Shown here piece by piece: positions 27,601-39,085 of a stretch of 64,000 nucleotides of DNA. Below the pieces are notes generated by a model. The model did not search any database, was not told the DNA's origin, and saw only the letters and a program-made list of their open reading frames with translations. Both the position numbers and the translations under genes were made by a program. The stretch comes from Mugil cephalus (Eukaryota > Chordata > Actinopteri > Mugiliformes > Mugilidae). The number at the start of each line of letters is the position of its first letter. The stretch's first letter is position 1. The stretch covers positions 10,040,857 to 10,104,856 of the forward strand of contig NC_061789.1 in NCBI RefSeq assembly GCF_022458985.1. Reading direction: 5' to 3'.

Positions 27601-29713
27601 CCTACCAGGCTGGGCAAGAACTAGGGTTGCAAACACTTACTGACAGCCCAACACTAGCCAGCTTCCACCTTGAGGTGTCATGGAATTCTTTTTGTGTTGT
27701 CGGAACATTATTGCAATCAATCAAATTACCATAATCCGCTGCCCCAGAGTGCACCATGCCATCTGGGTACTTAGGGTTAGGGCCAGAATTGTCTTCAGAG
27801 TGCGATCAATTCACCTGAAACCCAAAGTACTTCAATGGACCTCTAGAGGTCTTTCGACAGACTGGTATTTGACTGGAAATGTAAGGTATGAAAGATCCAG
27901 GTGTAATTATAAACATAATACCTTTATTGTTGTCTCTGGTAGGTTTAGTGCAGTGGCCAGTTCGCAGCGCCGAGGTCTGGACACATAACTCTCCTTGCCA
28001 TACTCCTGCTCCAGACGGGCCAGTTGCTCTCGTGTAAAGGCAGTCCGGTGGCGCCGGCTTTGGTCGAACAGGGCGCTGCGTGGACACGACTCCTGCTGCT
28101 CATCACCACCGGAACCATGCACAATGGCGGCGTCCGGCATTGGCGTCTCTCTGCCCTCAGCCACTGAAAAGAAACATTTCAAATTATCCTTTTAGTCAGT
28201 TGTGGTTCCATGTCTTCAACTACTTCCAACTGAACAGATTGTGCTCTCAAACCATTATACACGTAAGATTTTGGTTGTCCCCATTTTATTAATGGTGTCT
28301 CTGTTTTTGGATTAAACTTTCTCACTAAGTGTCTAACATGGCAAGTTTAGCATTGCTCTCACAATCTACTTGTGATTTGATCTCATTATGTTTCACTAAA
28401 TTTCACCCCCTTATTCTTTGGGTGTTGAGACATTACTTGTAAAAACCTGGTAAAAAAACAACAAACTTTCACAAAGCCCGTGATTAGCACTGACAAAACC
28501 TAGCACGACTCTATTTAAATTCCATAGATTTGTAACTGTTTGCTCCACTAAAAAGGATTTGATTATTTTATCAATTTTTCATTTCATTTTACGGTTCGTT
28601 TCTGTTGTTATTGAGCTTATTAAATAATTATTTTTTATTTACTTATGTCTTCATTTCTGTATTAGTTCGTCTACAGTTGTTTCCGCATCTTTGATTTATT
28701 ATGCAAATGAGTCATTGCAAAGTGTGTCACTAGTTCAACATTTCACTTCATGGGTTGGTCCACATCAGAGCAGGTTCACTCCACCAGAGAACTGAAGCTT
28801 ATCCCTGGAACATAATAATTGTTCTTTCACCAAACCAGAGAAGTCTTGGTTAGCCACCTGCTAGCCAAACACATTTAATAGATGTCCTGGGTATCCAAAG
28901 GCTGCATTTGAGGAGAGCGTCCAGGTGTTTAAACAATATTTGTAAGGTATACTGACATATTTAAACAGCCACATCCTCCAAATTAGTGACCCATTATTAA
29001 CAAAACCTAAGAGCCACCCTCTGTGCCTTGATGGTGTTCTACAAACTGGAACACAGTTGGCTGAAATCATTATTTTCAGTCAGATAAGTCTGGTTCTCAA
29101 ACGATTTCCTGATAGGAGGTGGTCATTTCTGTGTATAGCCTGACCTCCTGTGTGGGACAAAGCCACTTAAAAGGGCCGTTTAGATGCGCTCTCATGTCGA
29201 TCAACCAATAGGGAAAAGTCGACCCCGTGCACAGTTCGAATGGCAGCCTCCATCATTTGCATATTGCAGGACAAACGATAAAAGGAAAAGAAAAGACGGA
29301 AATAACTTAGTTTGTAGAAATAAACACATTGATAAATACATAAAGAGATACATTTGAAAAAAAAGAAAAGAAAATCAATAGGTACAGTGGACAATAAATT
29401 AATTTAAATGGTACAGAAACACATAAAAACTGAAATTTATGTCAACATATTATAAATTACGTCTAATTTTAATTACGTCTTATTATGGTACATACGATTT
29501 AGTAGCATATACCTTATTTACTGGGTCATTTATTTATTAAAGTGTGATTTTGGCACAAATTTTTAGACAACCTGGAACAGACTATGTTTTACAAAACTGG
29601 CTTCAAATTGTCAACAGTAACCTAATTTCTGTTAATTCTTTGGTGGCACTTCTTGTCAAAACGAACTATAAATTCACACAAAGTTGCCATACGATTAACG
29701 TTTACTTACGCAT
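24609..29713 (-). CDS. eve1: Even-skipped family homeobox transcription factor (Eve1)
   Basis: DNA-binding nuclear regulator of the Evx/Eve family, which acts in posterior body and neural patterning. Two exons are secure. Exon 2 (28163-27922) encodes an acidic/Ser-rich leader and homeodomain residues 1-46 ([20 protein letters not shown].. to ..NLPETTIK). Exon 3 (25100-24609) starts [14 protein letters not shown] and ends at TAA. The intron between homeodomain positions 46 and 47 is the usual one for Evx genes; Gln50 and Asn51 are present. The C-terminal part keeps Evx landmarks: WPHP after the homeodomain, [19 protein letters not shown], a [11 protein letters not shown] cysteine block and a final RREE motif. 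Exon 1 is less certain: a perfect GTAAGT donor at 29709 follows ATG-C, and this phase fits exon 2, giving a protein of 245 residues ([14 protein letters not shown]...). An in-frame TAA lies 12 codons upstream. Known Evx1 and Evx2 are far longer N-terminally. The next possible start is Met10, in exon 2. Position beside hoxb13 points to eve1 rather than evx1 (hoxa) or evx2 (hoxd). Confidence 0.88.
25332..25738 (+). mobile_element. Terminal-repeat element, copy 3, in eve1 intron 2
   Basis: Starts with the terminus TACACCAATCGGACATAACA and runs through TTGAGGGGAGGGGCATCTGTGG and GTCTAGGTGGGTGGTACATG to GCCAGGTCCAAAAG. The far terminal repeat is missing. It lies in the intron antisense to eve1. 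It has no coding capacity. Confidence 0.75.
26549..26563 (+). promoter_or_regulatory. CTCF-like motif in eve1 intron 2
   Basis: ACGTCAGGTGGCAGC in plus orientation, sharing the TCAGGTGGCAGCA core with the motif at 15408. Visual match only. Confidence 0.25.
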
Positions 29714-30135
29714 CAGGTTGCTTCTGTGTGTGCGGCCTTCGTGGTGTTATGGAAGTTTAAAAATCCTTTTTTTTTTTTTTCTTTTAATTTCTCGGTGGTT
29801 CTTTAAGCCAGATATCTCCCTCATGCAGGCTCCTCTGCGCTTCAGAAAGGCCCGGTGGAGATGCTGCCCGCAGTCCGACAGAAACTTAACTCCATGGCAC
29901 GCTCCCGCTTTCACGCACAAACACACACTTTCCCCAGGTCTGCTCAGACGGTCAAGGAGATGAGGTGTTTTTGTCTTATCAGCCCTCCTCCTCCTCCCCA
30001 CACCCTGCTGTCTGTGTTCCCCGGGGCTGCTCTCCTATCCTCTCCTTCTCCTCCTCAGCGCCACTCCAGACGGACCGCGGAGTGCGCGTCGGGCCGGCGC
30101 GGCGCCGCGGCCCGTAGAGGTGTTAAAGGTGTTTA
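29711..30135 (-). promoter_or_regulatory. eve1: Probable eve1 5' UTR and promoter region
   Basis: Upstream of the proposed start codon the minus strand holds a 13-base A run (29768-29781) and then, from about 29840 to 30120, a GC- and CpG-rich stretch including GGGCCGCGGCGCCGCGCCGG. This contrasts with AT-rich flanks, as expected for the CpG-island promoter of a developmental gene. No TATA box was identified, and the exact start site is unknown. Confidence 0.45.
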
Positions 30136-32617
30136 GGGATAAAGCCTTTGGTCTCCGTCTCGGCCTTTGTACTTTTGTTATGGAGAATTAAAGTCGCGCA
30201 GGCAGAGACAGCAGCCAGACCCTCATTGTTCTCCGCCGTTTGATGTTTGCGAGTTTGGAAGTAAATCATTACAAGCCTAATGGCTCCAAATTTGCCGAGA
30301 GGAATGATTCATTTAGATAATATTACGGTTATGCCCGTTGGTGTTATAATCTTACGTTAACAAAGAGATACAAGGCATAATAATATTATTTTTAATGATT
30401 GCAATCCCAAAATTAAACGATCAGTTTTAAGTCACCTATAATTGAATACTGTGTATTTTTAACTGAGAAGTGTTGCATTAAACAAACAGGCTTAGGTTTT
30501 TGTTTTTGTTTTCTTTTTTTTTCTTTTCTTCTGAAGGTAATCTGAGTAGAATGTCTCTATTTGGACCCTTATAATAACTATTTATGACAACAAGACTCGA
30601 CAGGGCAGCGCGGTATGAACCGAAACCTATCCCGCAGTCTCCAGCACAGGAGCTGACCCTTGAACGTGTGTTTTGGAGTTTATTATGGCTATAATCTGCT
30701 GTGATTGTTAATCCAGCGGCCGCATGATGATAAAGAGGACAGGCGGAGGACGGAGACAGACAGACGCCAGGTAGGGTGTAGTCACTGGTAGGTGGAGGGA
30801 ATTTATCTGGATATAAAAACACACCGTGCTGCAGCCTAATCATGGTATTGAGAGTCACTGGTGACTTTTTAATCTGTAGCTGATGTGTCTCGGACACAAC
30901 TGACTTGCTCCTTTCAAACTGTGTAAGACAGTGTGCACAGATCAGATGATCAAATTACATGTAAAGATCCGAAGGTGAAAATACACATTATGTAGACTAT
31001 TACAATCAGAATGATTTATGTTTTATTTATTTTTCAGTGGATTATTTGGAGTAAATATAGTGCAAATATCTTGTAGTTGTAATACAGTACAGAATCTTCA
31101 AGTACTGGTTTTCTGAGAAGCCTAACCTATTTTAATTCTTCTGGATGCACTTCTTTATTATTTGGACACCCAATATAAATTTTTTATATTACCTCAAACA
31201 ATTATCAACAGTCCCCTCAAAGTGGACTTTAAAATATGGCATTAATCATAAAAAATCCATATTACATACTTTTGGATTCTATCTCCCCGTTACAACTCTT
31301 ACGAACAACAAAACCTTTCTTACATCGATTTATTTGATATTTAAGGGGCACTGTAGCCTAAAAGCCCGAGCAGAAGTGATACATCATTTTATGTAACAGA
31401 CTCTTGAACCTTGTCGTCGCTCAAAATTGCCCCTCGTAATTTGCTCAATTTATTAAGTGCCAAAGTGATAAAATATCATTGTTGTACAGTTACCAATCCA
31501 TGTGTGATGGAATGGAAGCCTGCTGTCGATGGGGACGGGGGGACGGGGCGACCTCTCGGGGGAGGTAAGGCTCCCTGGTTCCAGCTGTGTGGGTGACTGA
31601 GTGGGAACTATGTGTCGTGATAATGGTTAGCTTTTGGAATACTTTTCAAAAAGATAATTGCTCTGCGGAGCTTTGAGGTTTGTAATTTACCAGTGTATAT
31701 GTGGTGCTGATGTATTAATATGGTGACACTCGAGAGAGGAGGGAGACGGCTTCAGTGTAAAACTGAAAACTTGTGACTGGAACGCTTTTCTTTTTCATAA
31801 GGATGAATGGTGCCCTTAATATTGTTGTTATTATTGATCTCATATAAGTAAAAAACAAGCCATTTAAGATAGTTCTGGCTCGAATAAGCATGTTTTAAAT
31901 AGGCTTTTACACTGACTTGTTATGACAGTACACTACAAGTATGTGGTAATACTGTGACACTGCAGAGTGATCTGCTTCTGGACCAAAGAAATGTGCAAGT
32001 TATAATTGGGAAAATATGTTAATAATGCTCAAGAAGAAAACACAACCGTTATCCTTTTATAATCTTTTACAGTAAAGTTTTTGGTTAATTCCCATTTCAA
32101 ATTTCAGCTCCAAATAGGCGATAGCCGTTCTTTCTGCCTTTCTAAATCTGCCTGCTTCAGTGTCTGTAGCTTTAAATGCAAATGTGCTTCTGATGAACCC
32201 TTTCAGAAGAATGTCTGCCCCGCCAGTGCCACGAAAAACAAGGCAGGACAACCTTTTCCTCTTCGGCTCCGTCGCTCTTTTGTACAGATGTGAAGCGTGC
32301 GTGCAGAAACAGAGCGGAGTCCAACATCTCTGATCTGCGCCGAACACGAGGAAGAGGGTGACTTTTGCGGAGCACTTGACTGCGTTGTGCATTACACAAC
32401 TTGTGCCATGACACACATAAAGCGTCTGCACTTGGGAAAGAGACGATACATCTAAGGAAAAGGGGTTTTAATGAGCTTTAAGTCGTCTTGAAGGAAATGT
32501 AAGCGTTGTTGGATTTTAAAGGGGTAAAAAAAGAAGAGAAAACACAGCATAGTCATAATTAGCGAGACAAAAGGATATCTGTGGCACTAGTTTGAAGTGA
32601 ACTGGCAAAATTACTGT

Positions 32618-33012
32618 CAGGCATTACATTATGACATTATATCCTTATATTGTGTAGTGTGCTGGTCTCCTTTGTGCCTCCAGAACAGTTGTGACTCATC
32701 AGAGAATGGACATGGGCCTTCTGAGGGTGTCCTGTGTTGTCTGGCAAGAGGATGTTGATAGTGGGGGTCTTTAGGTCCTTTGGGTTGAGGGGAGGGGCCT
32801 CTGTGGATCAGTCTTGTTCCAGTGCATCCCACAGTTTGGGATCTAGTGAAATCGGGGCCAGGTCAACACCTTTTTGTGTCAGGCTGCATCCTGCTTTGGA
32901 TGGTTGCTGCCATCAAGGAGTGTCCTTGCTGTGGGGTAGCGGTGCCTGGTTTGGTTTAGGTGGGTGCTACATGTCTACATGCAAAATCCGCACAAATGCC
33001 AGGTCCAACAGT
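32618..33012 (+). mobile_element. Terminal-repeat element, copy 4
   Basis: Same family and orientation as the copy at 25332: a degenerate start (GTCAGGCATTACATTATGAC), then CATCAGAGAATGGACATGGG, TTGAGGGGAGGGGCCTCTGT, GTTTAGGTGGGTGCTACATG and GCCAGGTCCAACAG, where it stops. The far terminus is absent, as in copy 3. Confidence 0.75.
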
Positions 33013-35738
33013 CTCAAACACTGAATTGTTTCAAGCATCGCTGACAATGCTACTGGGTACAGCAATTGTCACAATTTGCTGAAATAATATTTTGCTTTCT
33101 GTGTGCCAGGGGCGTGTGCTGTTGGAAGGACACCAGTGAGACACGCTGATCAGACTCAGTCCAGGACTGGATGAGCCATTGTTTCCAAAAGTTTCTGCCA
33201 ACCCTGCCTGAATTGCAACCCGAGTTTTAAAACTAAAATATATCAGCATCATTTCAAACGGCCTTTTATGGGCCAAATGCTCAGAGTTAACTCAGCTAGT
33301 GTAATGCATTCGTGTGGGTATACCCTCACTGTAATGGGGTCCACAGTGACTGTACTGTTTTACTCACAGCCCAGTAGCTCCTTTTTGGTCCTTTTGATAA
33401 TTTCCAAAATAATTTTTATCTTTGTTTGTGGTAAATGCTCAAACCACGTGAAAATGGCCATCATGAGTTTTGGATATTATTGATTATAGATATGCCCTGA
33501 ACCCACTCCGGGTTCAGAGGAATAAAAGTTGGGAGGCATTCACTTAGAGGGATGAAGTGTTCAGATCTGCGTAACTGATCAAACACTTGCACACTGTCTT
33601 CTTCACCGAATCCATATTTGAGGAACAATGCACATGTTGCATTACTTTTGGCTGCATGTGTCTAACACATGTAACCAGGCTGCACATGTTGCTAAAATGT
33701 TTTGAGAACTTAGAGAAAAATGTGTTGTCCCTAAGTACACCCACATACAGAATGTGTTTGAAAAATAAAACACCCTTGCAGGCCTTGTGAAACATATGCT
33801 AATGTCTTCATCTGAGCTTCAAAAATTTTCAAATATTTTCATTGTGGTTGTGGCGGCTTGTACCAATAATGTCCGAGCAAGGAAGGATGAATGACTGCCA
33901 ACGGTCAGTGACAGCGATAATTTGAAGCATCGTTTGGCAGCTTTATGCCCGATGATGTGCAGCTACAAGATATTGCCTCTCCAGTGATTCTCTGTGCGTT
34001 TGAAAAAATGCCAGTTGACCCGACTGTCCGCATTATGTTTAGACTATCCATGTGGGAGCCAGGGTGAGGACGTTGGACTTTTGTGCATGTTTTTGGCTTC
34101 CAGAAGCCTCCATCTTGACAAGAACACTGATTAAAAACATTTGTTGTTCTTGAAAACCATGAAATAGTTCAGTAGACCTAGTGGTTCCATCTGTCTTTTT
34201 TTGTGTCATGCCTTGTGAAGGTAATTGATCAATCCAGTCCCCAGGCAGCATGTTTATGTACAGATACGCCAAGCAAGACTAAAGATAGATTTATAGTTGT
34301 CACAAGAGGTAAACAGGAGTACAATTTGATTTGGAGTTCCAGATTGTACTCATTTGTCACACATCCTCAATGCTGGATGCACTTTTGAGCATTAGGCTAG
34401 CGTTTTATGTTCCCTGTTCTATGTGAATTCTGAGATGGTGAGCTCCACAGAGATTCACAACACAGGACCGTTCAGTTAGCGTCAATAATAATGCAAATTG
34501 GCTCAAGACGCTTTGCAAAACCCATTCAGCATGAAGGCACAAGTGGTGAGGAGAAACTCCCTTTAAATAGAAAGAAAACTTGAGCAGAACCTAGCTTGTA
34601 TTGTGGAGCTGGGTTCACATTTTAGCCATCGTGTTGCTAAATGTTAAGCTATATGTTTGTTTGTTTTGAATATTTGTTTATTATTAATATAAAAGTAGGT
34701 AGAAAAGACAAGCAGCAGTCACAAAAAATGCAGTGCACATCTACGCGTGGTTAAATATTTCATGGACACGCATCAGCTACGCTGTAACCCGTGCATAACA
34801 TCAGATTCAGATCAGATTCTATACGTGACACCATCATAGTCTACAGTGTAGCCCTTGATGCAGGATCGCGGAGGGGCCTTGCATATTAGTCGCAAGTTTA
34901 ATGATAATCCAAATCATTAAATGAATACTCGTTGACAGACAAACTGGCATTTCAGTCCGTGTGACCATTGAACATAAACAGATGGATTTTGCCAGAAGTT
35001 GCTTTCTTCTTCGCGACATAAAAGGCAACTGCCATCTGCACTGGCAAAAATGTTGGCGCAAATCAAGGACAGCTTTGAAACTCGCCCATTATGAATGTAA
35101 TTTAAAAGCGGAAAGATCACTTGGAAGCAAAGAGCAAAATTAGAAGTGCTTGCGAGATTAATAACATGAGCAAAACGTTTCCGTGGTCGGACTCAGATGT
35201 TTGAGCAACATCGTGGAGAGGAGTCCCAGACGAAGATGGAAGGTAGGGACAGGAGCCTCTGGAGTGGTGGACCTGACAATGGTAATGGAGACTTTGGCTG
35301 AGGTACTATTTACAACTGGGATAAAGAGAAGAAAAGGAAAAAGAATGCTCTATGATTGATGGTCAGAGATGCAGAGCGGCTGCAAATGAAAGCACCCCAA
35401 CCAGGGACTCATTGGCCTAGAGAGAGAGGGCAAACAGATCTTTGGACATGTGCAGTGAAAATAATTGAGAATGAAGGGGTTTTTAAAGCAGGGAAAGAGG
35501 AATTGGCAAAGACAAATGGCTGCCATATTCACCCTAAAGCATAGGTCTTCAACAGGGGGCCCGCAGAGGCACTGCAAGGGGGTCACAATTTCTTTGGTTG
35601 ATTAGATATTTTCTATTTATTTATTTTTTTTTAATTTTCCGCCAAAAATTTAAATGTATTTAAATATGCATTAATATGAATCCAACATATTTTAGTAAAG
35701 GGATAAGGGATGTTAAATATTGAATGCAAAATGATATA

Positions 35739-37315
35739 CAGTGGATAAAATAAGTATTGAACACATCTCAATTTTTCAAAGTTAACATATTTCTAAAGGT
35801 GCTATTGACATGAAATTGTTTACTAGGTGTTGGTAACAACCCAAGTAATCCATACATAGAAAGAAACCCAAACAAATAAGTTCAGAAATTAAGTTATGTG
35901 TAATAATGTAAAATAACAGAGGGAAAAAGTACTGAACACATGCAGAAAGGGAGGTGGAAAAAGGCATGGAAAGCCAAGACACCAGAAGAAATCTATTAGT
36001 GGTCAGAAAGCCATCCTGCCCCTTGTCAGTGCAGATGAATATCAGCTGGTTCAGTCCAGACTGATGGCCTACAAGAAGGTGTGTCATTACCAAGGTGACA
36101 CAAGGAATATCTCATGATGGGTAAAAGCAAAGAACTCTCTCAAGACCTTCCCAAAACATTGTGACGGCATTGGTAACAGAAGGATTTCTAAACTTCTGAA
36201 TGTTCTAGTGAGCACTGTTGGGGCCATAATCCAGAAGTGGCAAAAGAACATCATTCGACCATAAACCGGCCACGGCCAGGTGCTCCACGTGAGGAGTGAA
36301 AAGAATTATCAGAAGAGTTGTCCAAGAGTCAAGGACCACTTGTCCTCAGAATTGAGAGCCTGGAATTCGCGGGTGCAATTGTTTCAAAGAAAACATTAAG
36401 CAATGCACTCAATGGACATAGCCTGTATGCACACTCACCACTCAGGACTCTATTTCTGAGGATAAAGCATGTTATAGCTCGTTTAAAGTTTGCTGCTCAA
36501 CATTTGGGCAAGCCTCTAGAATACTGGGAGAACATAGTCTGGTCAGATGAGAGCAACACTGATCTCTTTGGATGCCATAACACACTCCACGTTTGAAGGA
36601 CAAAATGCACTGCACATCACCCCAAAAACCCCACACCGACAGTGAAGTTTAGAGGAACACCATGGTACGGGGCTGTTTTTCTGCATATGGTACTGGCAAA
36701 CTTCATATAATTGAAGGGAGGATGAATGGAAACATGTACGGAGACATTCTTGAAAAAAATCTGCTGCCATCTACCAGAATGATGAAGATGAAACGAGGGT
36801 GGACATTTCAGAAAGACAATGATCCCAAACATGAGCCAAGGAAACTCTGAACTGGCTTCAGAGAAAGAAAATAAAGCTGCCAGAATGGCCCAGCCAATCA
36901 CCGGACCTGAATCCAAAGGAACATCTATGGAAAGAACTAAAAATCAGAGTTGAAAGAAGAGGCCCATGGAAACTTCAAGATTTAAAGACTGTTTGTGTGG
37001 AAGAATGGGCCAGAATCACAACTGAGCAATGCATTCGACTAGTTTCTCCACACAGGAGGTGTCTTGAAGCTTCATTACCAACAGAGGCTTTTGTACAAAG
37101 TATTAAATAAATATCAGTAAGTGTGTTCAATACTTTTTCTCTTCACATTATTACGCATAACTTAATTTCTGAACTTATTTGTTTTGGTTTCTATGGTCTC
37201 CTATGCATGGATTATTTGGGTTGTTACCAAAACCTGGTGAAAATTTCAGGTCAATGGCACCTTTAGAAATATGTTAACTATGAAAAATTATGATCAACAC
37301 TTATTTTACCCACTG
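35739..37315 (+). mobile_element. Tc1-like DNA transposon, 1,577 bp
   Basis: Terminal inverted repeats CAGTGGATAAAATAAGTATT and, on the minus strand of the right end, CAGTGGGTAAAATAAGTGTT. The element is flanked by TA on both sides (35737-35738 and 37316-37317), the Tc1/mariner target duplication. The length is that of a full element, with one damaged transposase frame inside. It lies within the MITE-like copy A. Confidence 0.95.
36117..37110 (+). pseudogene. Tc1 transposase pseudogene
   Basis: Degenerate DDE transposase. It starts MGKSKELSQDLPK at 36117 and soon meets a stop codon. Recognisable family segments follow in shifting frames: ARLKFAAQHLGKPLEYWENI with WSDES (first catalytic Asp) in 36318-36596, [20 protein letters not shown] and [10 protein letters not shown] (second Asp) in 36662-36850, then EWPSQSPDLNPKEHLWKELK (third acidic residue) and a tail ending at TAA 37108-37110. 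Several stops and frameshifts mean no active enzyme can be made, so the copy could move only with help from another element. Confidence 0.92.
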
Positions 37316-38851
37316 TATTTATAAATAGCACTAGGCCGAGTTTAATACAGAACACATATAGTAGGTAGTTTGGGGGTCCTTGGCCTATAAAACATTGAAG
37401 ACCCCTGCCCTACAGGTATATAGACTATGTGAGAGCACAGATATGCTAGGGATAATGTTTAGTGCACCATTATTAGACAATTCTACTTTGCGAAACATCT
37501 GTTAGAAATGTTTGAAATCAGTACGGACCATAGGTGCAACTCTATCTTTATGAAACTCTCAAAGGAAGTATCTATTTTCTGTTAAGGGCCTTTGTTCGGA
37601 TTAGAGACAAAGCTGATCAAAGTATTTGGTAACACATCAGAATTGTTCCACTGCAGACCCAACAAGCTAGATTAGCTGAAAAGCTTAGAAAAACTAGTGC
37701 CACAGAAGCTCACTTTTGGTCACAGACTGAAATTTTGCTATCAGTTTGATTTGTCATGGACTTAACATGAGGCAGCAACACCTCCCCCAATAGTACTGAA
37801 ATCACAAGCTCCTATCTTGCTGTACAGTATTCATTGCTGGCAGCCCTCTCTCCGACAACTAAAGTCAGCCCTTCTTCATCTCTTTTCCAGCTACTTCACC
37901 TTTCCATAAATCACACACACCTGTTCCCAGTACTTAGTCATCATTACAGTCTTTGGCAACTCCTGCTGTCATTGTAATATCTTGAATGTCACACCGAAAG
38001 ATATCAAATGGTGCGTCAAATCCATTAAAAGTTACGACTGCCGTTTCACAGGTGAACTGGATTCCCTATGTCCAGAACAGAAGTCATCTTTCTTGGGACA
38101 GTTAGGGACGGCATTGTGTTTTTCATTTGCTTTGATCCTCCCATTTTTATCCAGATCACATTGCCACCAGCTGTTTTACTTTTACACCCATTTCAGCAGC
38201 CATACACTAACACCTCGCCCACAAACAATACCAGTTAGGATGGCCTTTAATTTACTGACTACAGTGGCTGGTGCTTTGTTGCTCGAGTGATGTGCCTTAT
38301 TAGCAACACATGTCACGCAGAAGTAGGAATAACGTCCAATACGAGTACATCACTGCGCACACATTTCTGTCGCGAGGATAACTGGCATAATTTGTGACCG
38401 TGCATTCCAATGAGATTTACTTATTGCCTTTGATTCAGTCTCAGCATCAGGACTTTTTGGAGATCTAATGTTTTCCATTGTTTGTTTCTCTCCCTCTGCC
38501 AAACCCTTTATCCCAAAGGGTTGGTAGTTTTGATCAAATGATCAAAGTATAGGATTGTATCTGTAAAACATATGGCTTAGAATTGTCCTCCTCGCCACAC
38601 ACTGGTATTTTACCATCCGTACTTGTGCTGAATCTGCTCTGCAGTGATCACTTAATGAGCAAACCGGAATCTGTTCGTGATTCTGCGGTCGCAGTTTTGA
38701 CTGCGTTGTTCTTGTCGTCCACTTTCTGTCAACCTGGTTCGTCTGATATCTTTAATTTAACAGAATCGTCTTTAACCACCCGTGAGGAAACATTTGCTAA
38801 TTGCTGTAAACTTTTAATTTGAACAGAATTCTTCAGGATTCACAATGAGTA

Positions 38852-39085
38852 TCATTGAACACAGTGCAAGGGTTGGGACCAGCAGTGGTGGCACTGCCAT
38901 GCAAGGTGGTCCCTTTCCATCTGAGGCAAATTTTGCGACTTTCCCAAGAACGTTTCAAGCACGTGGAGGGTCTGGGCATCAAACTCCTTCTGTCTCCAAG
39001 TAACAAGTACGTTATATTTGCAGCCTCGTCCGCATTTCAGATCTTTCCATTGTTTCTCTGAATCTTTCACTAGATCAGCAATCAT
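38852..39085 (-). other. Unassigned 77-codon open frame
   Basis: A frame beginning MIADLVKDSEKQWKDLK and containing QKEFDAQTLHVLETFLGK has a charged, non-repetitive composition that looks more protein-like than its neighbours. There is no recognised domain, clear splice context or promoter. It may be a chance frame or a scrap of a retroelement or pseudogene. Confidence 0.15.

Larger units (their letters stand above)
35542..37411 (+). mobile_element. Small terminal-repeat element (MITE-like), copy A, interrupted by Tc1
   Basis: Left end TAGGTCTTCAACAGGGGGCC and right end ATTGAAGACCCCTGCCCTA are inverted repeats around GGTCTTCAA. About 290 bases of AT-rich filler include CATTAATATGAATCCAACAT and ACATATTTTAGTAAA. 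The element is split at 35739-37315 by a complete-length Tc1 transposon. Copy B at 42537-42881 is the same element without that insertion. Confidence 0.85.

Noticed and set aside
27771..27781. TTAGGGTTAGG, telomere-like sequence in eve1 intron 2.
   Set aside because: Less than two repeat units; expected by chance in a 64-kb window.
24609..28163. Assignment of the Eve gene as evx1 or evx2.
   Set aside because: The homeodomain is too divergent and the N-terminus too short for either, and the neighbouring Hox gene is of the B type.
29747..30001. Minus-strand frame beginning MGRRRRADKTKT as a longer eve1 N-terminal exon; a segment KFLSDCGQHLHR faintly recalls the Evx start.
   Set aside because: The frame ends at a stop before the only good donor and is out of step with the exon 2 phase. 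The similarity is too weak to claim.
30478..30897. 139-codon minus-strand frame beyond the eve1 promoter.
   Set aside because: Low-complexity lysine-rich end and no recognisable domain. It does not match Evx N-terminal sequence and lacks a suitable splice link to exon 2.
37364..37376. TAGGTAGTTTGGG, which resembles the 5' part of miR-196 (a microRNA encoded near hoxb9).
   Set aside because: Only the first ten bases agree; the miR-196 continuation CATGTTGTTGGG is absent. The match lies inside the MITE-like copy A, where the related copy B reads differently.
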